A DNA stretch of 64,000 nt from QGON01 sp963691905 (GCA_963691905.1 OY829893.1:1178001-1242000), one strand, 5' to 3'. Positions 50,741 through 59,707 are shown, numbered from the stretch's first letter. A program made the numbers and translations. The notes: generated by a model from the letters alone, not told the origin.

Positions 50741-51589
50741 ATGTTGTCAAAGGGCGTACTTTACGTTGTTGCCACCCCAATCGGCAATCTCGATGATTTT
50801 TCTGTGCGTGCCGTCAGGGTATTGGAGGCGGTAGACCTCATTGCAGCGGAGGACACAAGGCACACCCGCCCCCTGCTCAGACACTACGGCATCTCTACTC
50901 AAATGGTGGCCCTGCACGAACATAATGAGCGGGAGGTGATGGGGCGATTGCTGCGACAGCTGGAGGAGGGACAATCCCTCGCGCTGGTCTCAGATGCGGG
51001 TACGCCGCTGATCAGTGACCCCGGTTTTCCGCTGGTACGGGAGGCGGGTCGCCTGGGCATCCGTGTCGTGCCTGTGCCTGGGGTCAGCGCGGCGATATGC
51101 GCGCTCTCCGTGGCGGGTCTGCCCACAGACCGTTTCCTCTTTGCCGGGTTTCCGCCCCGGCAATCATCCGCCCGTCGACGCTGGTTTCAGGATATTGCGG
51201 CCGAGAGCGCCACCCTGGTGTTCTATGAATCGAGCCACCGGATACTCTCTGCTCTTAAGGATATGGCCGAGGTGTTTGGCGCAGCGCGGGAGTCAGTGGT
51301 GGCCCGCGAGTTGACCAAGGTGCATGAGACCCTGTTACGCGGGCGACTTGATGCGCTGATCGAAATCGTCGCGGAAGATCCCAATCAGCAGAAAGGCGAG
51401 TTTGTTGTCCTGGTGCAGGGGGTAGGGAGAGAACAGTCTGATCAAAAGACCGTGGAGACCGAACAGGTACTCAAGCTGCTGCTCGATGAGCTGCCGTTGA
51501 AACAGGCCGCTTCACTGGCGGCGAAGATTACCGGTGAGAAAAAGAACGCCCTCTACCAACAGGCGCTAGCCTGGAAACAGGATGCTTAA
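50741..51589 (+). CDS. rsmI: 16S rRNA 2'-O-ribose C1402 methyltransferase
   Basis: RsmI methylates C1402 in the decoding centre using S-adenosylmethionine. The 282-residue sequence begins GVLYVVATPIGNLDDFSVRAVRVL and contains LIAAEDTRHTRPLLRHYGI, ALVSDAGTPLISDPGFPLVREA, VVPVPGVSAAICALSVAGL, and FYESSHRI. Full length. It is divergent from lpoA, as in E. coli, which confirms the neighbourhood. Confidence 0.95.
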   Translation: MLSKGVLYVVATPIGNLDDFSVRAVRVLEAVDLIAAEDTRHTRPLLRHYGISTQMVALHEHNEREVMGRLLRQLEEGQSLALVSDAGTPLISDPGFPLVREAGRLGIRVVPVPGVSAAICALSVAGLPTDRFLFAGFPPRQSSARRRWFQDIAAESATLVFYESSHRILSALKDMAEVFGAARESVVARELTKVHETLLRGRLDALIEIVAEDPNQQKGEFVVLVQGVGREQSDQKTVETEQVLKLLLDELPLKQAASLAAKITGEKKNALYQQALAWKQDA

Positions 51590-51622
51590 AGCAGAAGGGC
51601 CGTTGCCGGCCCCCCCGTTCGC

Positions 51623-52060
51623 TTAGTGGTTCACCTCAATCCGCTTCGGCGATGTAACGGGTGTCTTGGGGATGATGACCTCGAGCACACCATTGTCACC
51701 GGTGGCTTTAACGCCTTCCGGGTCGGTGTGATCCGGGAGTGTAAAACGGCGATAGAAAACACCGCGAGCGCGTTCGACACGCTTGTAGTTCTCCTTCTCC
51801 TCCGTCTTCTCGAATTTTCGTTCGCCCCGGATACTCAGCACACCATTCTCCATGGTGACTTCGATATCCTCCGGTGCCACACCCGGGATATCCGCATGCA
51901 GTACATACCGATCATCCTCTTCCTTGATGTCGACTGCTGGAACCCAGTCACCCCCAACCACATGGGATATATCATCCCGGTCGCGTGAGGTGAGGGGTCG
52001 GTCCATATCCCGACGCCATTCGTCCATCATCTGCCAGGGATCATATCGTGCGATGTTCAT
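51623..52060 (-). CDS. Hsp20-family small heat-shock protein
   Basis: The 145-residue protein is an alpha-crystallin chaperone that holds unfolding proteins. The N terminus (MNIARYDPWQMMDEWRRDMDR) and the ACD pattern are clear: VPAVDIKEEDDRYVLHADIPGVAPEDIEVTMENGVLSIRGERK, followed by FYRRFTLP and the dimer-edge GVLEVIIPK. AGGAGG precedes the ATG; 66 bases upstream of it the frame is open but unsupported. A sigma-32-type promoter is readable upstream. Confidence 0.92.
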   Translation of the reverse strand: MNIARYDPWQMMDEWRRDMDRPLTSRDRDDISHVVGGDWVPAVDIKEEDDRYVLHADIPGVAPEDIEVTMENGVLSIRGERKFEKTEEKENYKRVERARGVFYRRFTLPDHTDPEGVKATGDNGVLEVIIPKTPVTSPKRIEVNH

Positions 52061-52097
52061 AATGACCTCCTCTTCAGATTTACCCTGTCCTACTATA

Positions 52098-52127
52098 ATA
52101 ATGGGTCCGAAACAGGGTTTTTTCAAG
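52098..52127 (-). promoter_or_regulatory. Sigma-32 type promoter of hsp20
   Basis: On the hsp20 strand the -35 element CTTGAA (52122-52127), followed by A, and the -10 element CCCATTAT (52098-52105) are separated by 16 bases. Both closely match the heat-shock consensus (CTTGAA and CCCCATNT). The -10 element ends 38 bases before the ATG at 52060. Confidence 0.8.
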
Positions 52128-52984
52128 AATGCTCTGGGTGGTATTATTATTTATCTTGTTGATAATAATAATGTTTTAAGAAATATATTAATTCGTAGAA
52201 CCTCATTGCCATGACTCGGTAAGAATGGCGCCCACGCCGCGAAATACCTAATCTGACGGAGTATCGTTGCGATGTATTTCTTACAACCCAGGCACGTAGA
52301 GATCGAAGCGAATAGCAATTATTACACTCATCCCTATGCCCGCTCAGCGAAGGGCAAGGGCCAATCCGAGAAGAGCGGCCAGAAGGAAGAGCGTGGCCAT
52401 CCATGTGTTAAACGCGCCTGCTGATGATGCGAATTCAGGAGTCCTACCCAGAACGGCAAACAACATGGATGGTGCGAGCAACATCATGGAAAGCCTGTAG
52501 CTGGTCGGTGAGCATTGCCTTCCGTCCGTGGATCGCGTGGTCACTTTTGAGCGATTTTACTATCCGGGAAATGCTCTTCAGGCCGATCACACCACACAAC
52601 TGCATGTAAGCCTGTCTGAACCACGCCACGAATCAGGCATGATTCGACCAAGATATGAAGCCATCTGCTTCGCAGTATGTTCAGTAAGTCTTGCGGGTAT
52701 TGTTGCAGAGAAACAGGCCTCTACATGCATCATGTACCAAGGCATCGCACGTGCAGCGGCACGTTCTTTTTTAAGTAACTTCCAATAGTTACGTCAAAAC
52801 AGAATAACCTTTTCTCGTTCTTTATATGAGACGACCTGATTTATCTCCGTCATCCATGGCTGGATTCCAATTCCCATTGGAGTAGACTAGATTGGGCTGG
52901 ATTGAAAACAATATGACGCCACGGCCTATCCCCCCAAACACTGCCGCAGTGTTCAGCGAGTTAGGCTGTGCCGCCTATTTAACT
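52128..52984. other. ~860-base gap between hsp20 and the cassette array
   Basis: No intact gene was recognised. Overlapping minus-strand frames near 52344-52629 contain a hydrophobic end fragment and an unfamiliar basic fragment in different frames, which looks like decay of a former gene, possibly a mobile-element remnant. No tyrosine-recombinase motifs were found, so an integron integrase is not visible here. An AACACTGCCGCAGTGTT hairpin (about 52937) lies near its right end. Confidence 0.5.
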
Positions 52985-53027
52985 GTTATGCGTAAATACA
53001 CATTCACCTATAGAGCTACAATCCAAC

Positions 53028-53564
53028 ATGCAATCGGCCACTCACAGCAATCAACCTGATAAAATCCTCTTTAATTTTCTACTATTTACAGTTGTAGTAT
53101 TTTTTTGCATAAATGAAGTGCAAGCACAATCTATCAAATTTAAAGAGTGGCTTATAAATACAAATGGCAGCAGTATGAAAATGGAATTAAAACCAATAAC
53201 AAAAGGCCAGTATAGTAATTTTCCAGAACAATTTGCACCCGTAATCATTAATGATGATTTACAACCTTTAGTTGGCATGTATAGGCGAATGGATGTTGAA
53301 CCGAATAAATGGAAAGATGTAGAAATAGGGAAGCAAACTGAAGATTACATCACAGTAAATAACAAGAATATAAAAGCCACCTACTTTCAGTACAAAAATA
53401 GTATGGGTAGGCCATTTTTATTAGTAATAGCAAGAACAAAAAAAGGACAGGGATTTTTGTTAAATCTTCTCAAGGACGGGGAATTAACTATGGGTCGTAC
53501 AACGCATTTAACGCCTTATTTTTCAGAAGCATGGAAAAAATTGAAATCATATGATCCTATATAA
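53028..53564 (+). CDS. Cassette 1: exported protein of unknown function
   Basis: The 178-residue product has a hydrophobic signal (ILFNFLLFTVVVFFCINEVQA) and a polar, Lys-rich mature part with beta-like pattern (QSIKFKEWLINTNGSSMKMEL). AT-rich codons set it apart from the host chromosome. No known domain was recognised. Its attC ends 53706. It may be a periplasmic or secreted protein. Expression would depend on a promoter near the left edge. Confidence 0.65.
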   Translation: MQSATHSNQPDKILFNFLLFTVVVFFCINEVQAQSIKFKEWLINTNGSSMKMELKPITKGQYSNFPEQFAPVIINDDLQPLVGMYRRMDVEPNKWKDVEIGKQTEDYITVNNKNIKATYFQYKNSMGRPFLLVIARTKKGQGFLLNLLKDGELTMGRTTHLTPYFSEAWKKLKSYDPI

Positions 53565-53585
53565 ACTCGTCTTAATCAGTAGAGC

Positions 53586-53706
53586 GCATAACAAGGCAAA
53601 TTCACTCGGACAGTCAAAAGCGTTGTTTTGTTTGTGTATTCCGCTGCGCTTCATTTTACACAAACAAAACACCACTTTTGCCTTCCGGTGATTTGCGGCG
53701 TTATGC
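53586..53706 (+). other. attC site of cassette 1
   Basis: R'' GCATAAC and R' GTTATGC border a 121-base imperfect palindrome; R'' is the complement of the cassette's own left edge at 52985 (GTTATGC). Confidence 0.92.
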
Positions 53707-53727
53707 AATATAAAAACAGGAGTAAAT

Positions 53728-54597
53728 ATGCCTAAACCATACACAATTCGCTTATTTGTACCTGATGGAGACCCAAATACGTTTAAAATAATCGATAAAA
53801 TGAATTGGACTGGCATTGGTTTAGAGATTTCTCGTGATGCTTGGGTAAATCATAAGAATAGAAAGGAGCTTGAGCAGGCAGGAATATATATATTATTTGG
53901 TTATCAAGAAGGAGATGGCATTAAAAACCGTATTGATTCACATGAAAAGAATAAAGAGTTCTGGGATAAAGCGTTAGTTTTCGTTTCTAGTAATGGCGGT
54001 CTAAATCGTGCGCATATTACATGGCTTGAATGGGCGTTAATACATACTGCAATGAATGCTGGACGTTGTAAATTAGATAATAATGCCACGCCTACTGAAC
54101 CAAAATTAACTGAATCTGAAAAAGCCGATACACAAGAATTTCTCAACGAGATATTAAGTATTTTACCATTAGTAGAAATTAGAGTATTTGAAAAAGCAAA
54201 GAAAATAAAAGTGGTACCTCCCACACCAAGCTTAAAAAAGAAAAAGAGCATTAAGGACACAATTATAGTACCTGCTCAAGAAGAGGGATTTAAAGAGGTA
54301 TTTCTTGGCGAGAACTGCTGGTACGCCATTCGTATCGGCGGAGGTAAACTCAAAGATATTAAATATATAGCGGCATATCAAACATCCCCTGTATCTGCTG
54401 TTACTCATTATGCAGAGATAGAGTCTATTGAACCTTACGGTGATGGAGGAAAATATCGATTAAACTTTAATGCCAAAGCCAAGCCTATTGGGCCAATTAA
54501 ATACGGAAAAGCAAAACAAGGTGTATTACAAAGCCCAAGATATACCACCTATGAAAAATTGACATCTGCAAAAGTGTTAATGGATTTATTCAGCTAA
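53728..54597 (+). CDS. Cassette 2: GIY-YIG nuclease-family protein
   Basis: The 289-residue protein has a GIY-YIG core near residues 50-115: AGIYILFGYQ, then IKNRIDSHEKNKEFWDKALVFVSSNGGLNRAHITWLEWALIH. The Arg/His/Glu set (R...H...E) is the usual catalytic pattern. A second, unrelated domain follows (~180-289) with a basic linker KKKKS and beta-rich sequence (CWYAIRIGGGKLKDIKYIAAYQTSP), which may bind a substrate. Such two-part GIY-YIG proteins occur in defence and repair contexts. The first residues (MPKPYTIRLFVPDGDPNTFKIIDK) are typical of the family fused to a DUF4357-like half. Confidence 0.75.
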   Translation: MPKPYTIRLFVPDGDPNTFKIIDKMNWTGIGLEISRDAWVNHKNRKELEQAGIYILFGYQEGDGIKNRIDSHEKNKEFWDKALVFVSSNGGLNRAHITWLEWALIHTAMNAGRCKLDNNATPTEPKLTESEKADTQEFLNEILSILPLVEIRVFEKAKKIKVVPPTPSLKKKKSIKDTIIVPAQEEGFKEVFLGENCWYAIRIGGGKLKDIKYIAAYQTSPVSAVTHYAEIESIEPYGDGGKYRLNFNAKAKPIGPIKYGKAKQGVLQSPRYTTYEKLTSAKVLMDLFS

Positions 54598-54598
54598 T

Positions 54599-54719
54599 GC
54601 ATAACAAGGCAAATTCACTCGGACAGTCAAAAGCGTTGTTTGGTTTGTGTATTCCGCTTCGCTCCATTTTACACAAACCAAACACCACTTTAGCCTTCCG
54701 GTGATTTGCGACGTTATGT
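54599..54719 (+). other. attC site of cassette 2
   Basis: R'' GCATAAC complements the left edge at 53700 (GTTATGC). R' reads GTTATGT. Nearly identical in sequence to the attC of cassettes 1 and 3. Confidence 0.92.
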
Positions 54720-54730
54720 GAGATAAAATA

Positions 54731-55066
54731 ATGGATGACGTAGATTTCGAAAGTGACGATTATGAAGGACCTAAAAGGCCAAAAACACGAGCAGTACTTA
54801 TTACAATATTGTTTCCATTTGTAATGGGAGCCTTGATAGGAAGCATATTCCATTTCAATACAATAGAAAAACTCTTTGAGAATCCAAGAGGATTAGCCAT
54901 AGTTTTTGGCATTACAACCGGTGCAACATTGCTTATTTGGGGTGGAGGATTTTATCAAGCCTCTAAGAAAGGACGTGCATTTGGCATGAAAAAAGACACA
55001 TGGTCAGTGCTCATCCTTGGAGGGCATGTTGCAGGAATTATTGTTGGGTATATTTTTCTCGGGTAA
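54731..55066 (+). CDS. Cassette 3, gene 1: membrane protein
   Basis: The 111-residue protein has an acidic N terminus (MDDVDFESDDYEGPKRP), then three hydrophobic segments (AVLITILFPFVMGALIGSIF, IVFGITTGATLLIWGGGFY and VLILGGHVAGIIVGYIFLG). It has no attC of its own and shares a cassette with the next gene. No family was recognised. Confidence 0.6.
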   Translation: MDDVDFESDDYEGPKRPKTRAVLITILFPFVMGALIGSIFHFNTIEKLFENPRGLAIVFGITTGATLLIWGGGFYQASKKGRAFGMKKDTWSVLILGGHVAGIIVGYIFLG

Positions 55067-55106
55067 TTCGTATAATCATAGCGTTATTTGTAAATCAAGG
55101 AATAAT

Positions 55107-55493
55107 ATGGAACCTGAACATAAAGAACGATATGTGCGTTGGCAGAATTACCGGATTACGCAACTGTCGTTTACTATTAATCTGTTCCTCGGTTTTGCAG
55201 TAGCATCGCTAGCTTATATAATAAATCTTAAATTAACTACAAATGGCCAAGATCCTGACTTATTGATAATCATAATTAAATTATGGGCCTGGAGCGCCGG
55301 GTTTGGTTGCGTTGCAACAGTAACTCGGCTTCTCGATTTTCGATATACAGCAAAGAAAATAAAATTCGGCGGCAAGTTTAATGCATTTATGGCCAAGTGG
55401 CTTGGCCCAGTAACTTGGGGGTTATTTTGGGGACAGTTACTTACATATATTGGTGGTGCATATTGTTTCATTTCAGGCATCATAAACACATAA
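55107..55493 (+). CDS. Cassette 3, gene 2: membrane protein
   Basis: The start is the ATG after AAGGA (55096-55100); the frame is open upstream but would be out of place over gene 1. The 128-residue protein has about four hydrophobic segments: LSFTINLFLGFAVASLAYII, LLIIIIKLWAWSAGFGC, LGPVTWGLFWGQLLTYI and GGAYCFISGII. The stop TAA lies in the attC R'' box. No family was recognised. Together with gene 1 it may form a two-part membrane complex. Confidence 0.62.
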   Translation: MEPEHKERYVRWQNYRITQLSFTINLFLGFAVASLAYIINLKLTTNGQDPDLLIIIIKLWAWSAGFGCVATVTRLLDFRYTAKKIKFGGKFNAFMAKWLGPVTWGLFWGQLLTYIGGAYCFISGIINT

Positions 55494-55608
55494 CAAGGCA
55501 AATTCACTCGGACAGTCAAAAGCGTTGTTTGGTTTGTGTATTCCGCTGCGCTCCATTTTACACAAACCAAACACCACTTTTGCCTTCCGGTGATTCGCAA
55601 CGTTAGCG
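55488..55608 (+). other. attC site of cassette 3
   Basis: R'' ACATAAC is the complement of the cassette's left edge GTTATGT at 54713, proving that both membrane-protein genes belong to one cassette. R' is GTTAGCG. Confidence 0.92.
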
Positions 55609-56223
55609 CTAATAGGTTCCGAGCAATAATAGAGAGATCAGATAAACGGAAAGTATAAAAAATCAAATTTCGTAAAGCAGTTGGCCATGGCGCCCTACTT
55701 TTTACGTATTGTTCTGAAAACCTGAAACATTGATGTAGCTCTGTTGGCAGAAGGTACTTTATCCGGGCAAAAAGAATGAAAATTACGTCAATTCATAAAG
55801 CGCATATAAGATTGGTGGCAAGTCCAGAACAACAGCAAGTAACTGGTAGTTCATTGCCAAAATGATTACTTTTACTTTTCACCAATCTGAGGGCCTCAAA
55901 TTAATAGCGGCCCTGTAGAATGAAATCGGATTCCGGAAGTTCAACGCAAATGAGAATCGATCGAATTATCAAACAAAAGCATTCTGTGTAAATAGAAAAA
56001 ACAAAAAACCCAGTATAAATTGGGTTTCAAGTAAACTAAGGAAAAAGCCTTTTAAAATAGAGCTAAAAGCAATGAAACCGTACAAACTCATCATCGGAGT
56101 GGAAGCCTGCGCTAACAAGCGCATTAACTCGGACAGCCAAAAGCATCGTTGGTTTTGTGCACTTCGCTACGCTCATTCTTGCACAAAACCAACGCCACTT
56201 TTGGCTTCCGGTTATGCTGAACG
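55603..56223 (+). repeat. Cassette 4: copy 1 of the 620-bp gene-poor cassette
   Basis: This 621-base cassette carries no standard gene. It holds two small plus-strand frames: 55776-55865 (29 codons, beginning MKITSIHKAHIRLVASPEQQ) and 56072-56227 (51 codons, beginning MKPYKLIIGVEACANK and running through the attC to the TAG of its R'). AAACCCA...TTGGGTTT near 56015 with a T-run on the minus strand looks like a minus-strand terminator. The cassette is repeated at 56224, 56845, 57465, 60706 and 62978. Confidence 0.85.
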
Positions 56224-56229
56224 TTAGCG
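56110..56229 (+). other. attC site of cassette 4
   Basis: R'' CGCTAAC, R' GTTAGCG, 120 bases; R'' complements the left edge at 55602. It is the prototype attC of the repeated cassette. Confidence 0.93.
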
Positions 56230-56844
56230 CTAATAGGTTCCGAGCAATAATAGAGAGATCAGATAAACGGAAAGTATGAAAAATCAAATTTCGTAAAGCA
56301 GTTGGCCATGGCGCCCTACTTTTTACGTAGTGTTCTGAAAACCTGAAACATTGATGTAGCTCTGTTGGCGGAAGGTACTTTATCCGGGCAAAAAACAATG
56401 AAAATTACGTCAATTCATAAAGCTCATATAAGATTGGTGGCAAGTCCTGAACAACAGCAAGTAACTGGTAGTTCATTGCCAAAATGATTGCTTTTACTTT
56501 TCACCAGTCTGAGAGCCTCAAATTAATTGCGGCCCTGTAGAATGAAATCGGATTCCGGAAGTTCAACGCAAATGCGAATCGATCGAATTATCAAACAAAA
56601 GCATTCTGTGTAAATAGAAAAAACAAAAAACCCACTATAAATTAGGTTTCAAGTAAACTAAGGAAAAAGCCTTTTTAAAAAAGTGCACAGAAATGAAACC
56701 GTACGAACTCATCATCGGAGTGAAGGCATGCGCTAACAAGCGCATTAACTCGGACAGCCAAAAGCGTCGTTGGTTTTGTGTATTCCGCTGCGCTCCATTT
56801 TACACAAAACAAACGCCACTTTCGGCTTCCGGTTATGCAAAACG
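56224..56844 (+). repeat. Cassette 5: copy 2 of the 620-bp cassette
   Basis: Also 621 bases. The two small frames are at 56398-56487 (same protein as copy 1, with silent changes in two codons) and 56693-56848 (51 codons). The antisense frame seen in copies 4 and 5 stops early here. Confidence 0.85.
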
Positions 56845-56850
56845 TTAGCG
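56731..56850 (+). other. attC site of cassette 5
   Basis: R'' CGCTAAC, R' GTTAGCG, 120 bases; loop region TTCCGCTGCGCTCCATTTT instead of the TTCGCTACGCTC form of cassettes 4, 7 and 15. Confidence 0.93.
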
Positions 56851-57464
56851 CTAATAGGTTTCGAGCAATAAAAGAGAGATCAGATAAACGGAAAGTATGA
56901 AACATCAAATTTCGTAATGCAGTTGGCCCTGGCGCCCTACTCTTTACGCATTGTTCTGAAAACCTGAAACAATGATGTAGCTCTGTTGTAGAAAGTACCT
57001 TTATCCGAGCAAAAAGAATGAAAATTACGTCAATTCATAAAGCGCATACAAGATTGGTGGCAAGTCCAGAACAACAGGAAGTAACCGGTAGTTCATTGCC
57101 AAAATGATTGCTTTTACTTTTCACCAGTCTGAAAGTCTCAAATCAATTGCGGCCCTGTAGAATGAAAACGGATTCCGGAAGTTCAACGCAAATGCGAATC
57201 GATCGAATTATCAAGCAAAAGCATTCTGTGTAAATAGAAAAACAAAAAACCCACTATAAATTAGGTTCCAAGTAAACTAAGGAAAAAGCCTTTTTAAATA
57301 TACTGCACAGAAATGAAACCGTACGAACTCATCATCGGAGTGAAGGCATGCGCTAACAAGCGCATTAACTCGGACAGCCAAAAGCGTCGTTGGTTTTGTG
57401 TATTCCGCTCCGCTCCATTTTACACAAAACAAACGCCACTTTCGGCTTCCGGTTATGCAAAACG
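56845..57464 (+). repeat. Cassette 6: copy 3 of the 620-bp cassette
   Basis: 620 bases. The small frames are at 57018-57107 (two amino-acid changes against copy 1) and 57313-57468 (51 codons). The sequence is closest to copy 2. Confidence 0.85.
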
Positions 57465-57470
57465 TTAGCG
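57351..57470 (+). other. attC site of cassette 6
   Basis: R'' CGCTAAC, R' GTTAGCG, 120 bases. Confidence 0.93.
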
Positions 57471-58086
57471 CTAATAGGTTTCAAGCAATAAAAGAGAGAT
57501 CAGATAAACGGAAAGTATGAAAAATCAAATTTCGTAAAGCAGTTGGCCATGGCGCCCTACTTTTTACGTATTGTTCTGAAAACCTGAAACAATGATGTAG
57601 TTCTGTTGGTAGAAGGTCGCTTTATCCAGGCAAAAAGAATGAAAATTGCGTCAATTCGTAAAGCGCATACCAGCTTGGTGGCTAGTCCAGAACAGTGGCA
57701 AGTAACCGGTAGCTCATTGCCAAAATGATTGCTTTTACTTTTCACCAGCCTGAGAGTCTCAAATTTATTGCGGCCCTGTAGAATGCAATCGGCTTCCGGA
57801 AATTCAACGCAAATACGAATTGATTGCATTACCCAGCATAATCAATCTGGAAAAATAGAAAAAACAAAAAATCCATTCTAAATTGGGTTTCAAGTAAACT
57901 AAGGAAAAAGCCTTTTCAAATAGAGCTTACAGCAATGAAACCGTACAAACTCATCATCGGAGTGGAAGCCTGCGCTAACAAGCGCATTAACTCGGACAGC
58001 CAAAAGCATCGTTGGTTTTATGCATTTCGCTACGCTCATTTTTGCACAAAACAAACGCCACTTTCGGCTTCCGGTTATGCTGAACG
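57465..58086 (+). repeat. Cassette 7: copy 4 of the 620-bp cassette
   Basis: 622 bases and one of the two more divergent copies. Small frames are at 57639-57728 (five changes against copy 1, same length) and 57935-58090 (51 codons). An antisense 90-codon frame (57557-57829) is open here but is broken by a stop at one codon in copies 1, 2, 3 and 6, so it is probably not a gene. The next cassette's gene starts 25 bases after the stop of the second small frame. Confidence 0.85.
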
Positions 58087-58092
58087 TTAGGG
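57973..58092 (+). other. attC site of cassette 7
   Basis: R'' CGCTAAC complements the left edge at 57464; R' is GTTAGGG, belonging to cassette 8. Confidence 0.93.
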
Positions 58093-58114
58093 CTCAAACG
58101 GATGATATATAACA

Positions 58115-58924
58115 ATGTGGGAAACTAGCTCAAGGATTCTACTTTTTATTATGGGCATATTATTAATTGGATATGGTGCATATTTAAGTAGCAATCAAGA
58201 TAGCGCTTCGAATGCTTTTGTCGTAAATGGCACTGGCATAATATGTTTGATATTCTCATTTTTATCTAAATTTAAAAAATTTAAAGGTTTTGGAATAGAA
58301 GGTGAATTGTGGGAAGAAAAGCAGCATGAAGCTGATGAATTAATTGAAAAAATTAAGTCTGAAGTTGATGGGTTGCATAACATTGTTGAAACAGTTGCTG
58401 AAAGTTCATTTACCTCAATTTCCTCCATTGGAAGAATGAACCCTGTACCACCTTCATATAAATTAGAGCTCACCAACAGGCTTGAAAATAATTTAAAGCA
58501 AATAGGTTTAAGCACCGAAGAAATAATTCGTTCTAAACAGATCATGATATTTCTCATAACCTATGATCTCGCAAGCTGTATTACTAAACCAATAATCGAA
58601 CAGCTAAGAATTGTTGAGAGAGAAAAGCACGATGTTATTGAATCATTTGAAAAGCCAATTAAAGTCGATGAAAAATATAACTCTGCAATAGAAGTTTGGC
58701 GCTCAGTCAGTTCAGAAATAGGTGTTGTAAAAGAAATAACATCTCAAAACACTGCTTCATCAGAAGCATTAAATAACATTAATACGTTTTTGAAAAATAC
58801 AAAGTACCTAAGTTCCAAACGAATTAGTGAGCTTAAAGCAAATCTAGCTGATGAATTCCTTGACTTAGAGTGCTACATAAAAACAAAGGAATTGCGAAGG
58901 CCCGAACACTATGCAGCTAAATAA
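58115..58924 (+). CDS. Cassette 8: membrane-anchored coiled-coil protein
   Basis: The 269-residue protein has two closely spaced N-terminal hydrophobic segments (ILLFIMGILLIGYGAYL and FVVNGTGIICLIFSFL). A long helical part follows (LWEEKQHEADELIEKIKSEVDGLHNIVETV, LTNRLENNLKQIGLSTEEIIRSKQ), with coiled-coil spacing. There is no catalytic motif. A membrane-bound sensor or scaffold is possible, including a phage-defence role, but nothing in the sequence shows this. Confidence 0.62.
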   Translation: MWETSSRILLFIMGILLIGYGAYLSSNQDSASNAFVVNGTGIICLIFSFLSKFKKFKGFGIEGELWEEKQHEADELIEKIKSEVDGLHNIVETVAESSFTSISSIGRMNPVPPSYKLELTNRLENNLKQIGLSTEEIIRSKQIMIFLITYDLASCITKPIIEQLRIVEREKHDVIESFEKPIKVDEKYNSAIEVWRSVSSEIGVVKEITSQNTASSEALNNINTFLKNTKYLSSKRISELKANLADEFLDLECYIKTKELRRPEHYAAK

Positions 58925-58930
58925 ATATAG

Positions 58931-59005
58931 CCCTAACAATGTAAATCAACCTGACATTTTGTTCGCTAGCGCTCTCAAAATGACAGGTTATTTACGACGT
59001 TAGCT
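58931..59005 (+). other. attC site of cassette 8 (short type)
   Basis: 75 bases. R'' CCCTAAC complements the left edge at 58086 (GTTAGGG); R' GTTAGCT. Arms AACCTGACATTTTG and CAAAATGACAGGTT-like. Confidence 0.88.
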
Positions 59006-59278
59006 GTAAAAAAGAGACCGTATTTCATAGGTGGAAAAGCAGTAACCGGAAACCCAGTTGAATAGGATTATTAGTGTAGTCATTCGCAGAAGCGATAAAA
59101 GACAACAACGACTCATTAATCGGGGTCATGGATCGCCATGAATTGAATAGTCTGCAAGGCATATTAGATGTGCTGGGGCAAGATAGTAATCATATTGGGT
59201 GGAAGAAAGTAAACGCCTTAACATAATGACTATTAGACTTTGCTGCTGCCCAAGCTCAACCCTACAGGAAACAAAAAA
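59000..59278. other. Left part of cassette 9, no full gene
   Basis: The first 280 bases of cassette 9 hold only a short frame (from ATG 59128 to TAA 59226: MDRHELNSLQGILDVLGQDS...) without a ribosome site. It may be a remnant of a longer protein, since the same frame is open for 45 bases further upstream. Confidence 0.4.
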
Positions 59279-59707
59279 ATGAAATTTTATCTATTTGCCA
59301 TAATATTATTGATAACAGCCTGTTTATCCACTGCCTCAGCAGCCGATAATGATACACGGGAACAGGTGAAGTTCCCGGAAATGATGCAACAGCATATGCT
59401 GTCAAATATGCGAGATCATCTTGTAGTCATCAATGAAATACTCATCTATTTGACCACTGATGAAATGGATAAAGCCGCAGATATTGCTGAAAATCGTCTT
59501 GGTATGAGTGCCATGAGCTTACATGGGGCAGGTCGTCAAGCCCAGTTTATGCCTGACGGCATGAAAAATATTGGCAGCGGTATGCATCGTTCCGCCAGTC
59601 GTTTTGCTAGAAAAGCAGAGGAAGGTGATCCGGCATCAGCCTATAAGGCATTACAGGAAGTAACGGCAGCCTGTGTGGCCTGTCATGCTGCTTATAGAGT
59701 AAATTAA
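59279..59707 (+). CDS. Cassette 9: cytochrome c556/c'-like protein
   Basis: From this ATG, preceded by AGGAAAC, the 142-residue product begins with a signal sequence that also reads as a lipobox (ILLITAC). The mature part is helical. The single heme motif CVACH lies near the C terminus (Cys132-Cys135-His136), where the class II cytochrome c' and c556 four-helix proteins carry it. It probably binds one heme in the periplasm. A redox protein in a mobile cassette is unusual. The frame is open 39 bases further upstream (TTG, CTG), without start support. Confidence 0.8.
   Translation: MKFYLFAIILLITACLSTASAADNDTREQVKFPEMMQQHMLSNMRDHLVVINEILIYLTTDEMDKAADIAENRLGMSAMSLHGAGRQAQFMPDGMKNIGSGMHRSASRFARKAEEGDPASAYKALQEVTAACVACHAAYRVN

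Noticed and set aside
52444..52629. Minus-strand frame of ~61 codons upstream of the array as an integrase or transposase remnant
   Set aside because: No tyrosine-recombinase or DDE motif could be seen, and a second frame overlaps it; listed only as an unassigned gap.
56063..56398. Antisense frames across the attC sites (also 56675-56908, 63409-63711, 55214-55666)
   Set aside because: Their sequence comes from the attC arms and the repeated cassette; composition is unlike proteins and no start is supported.
57557..57829. Antisense 90-codon frame in cassette 7, also at 60768-61073
   Set aside because: Open only in the two divergent copies. In copies 1, 2, 3 and 6 of the cassette a TAA or TGA falls at one codon near the middle, and the start ATG is missing, so it is not kept as a gene.
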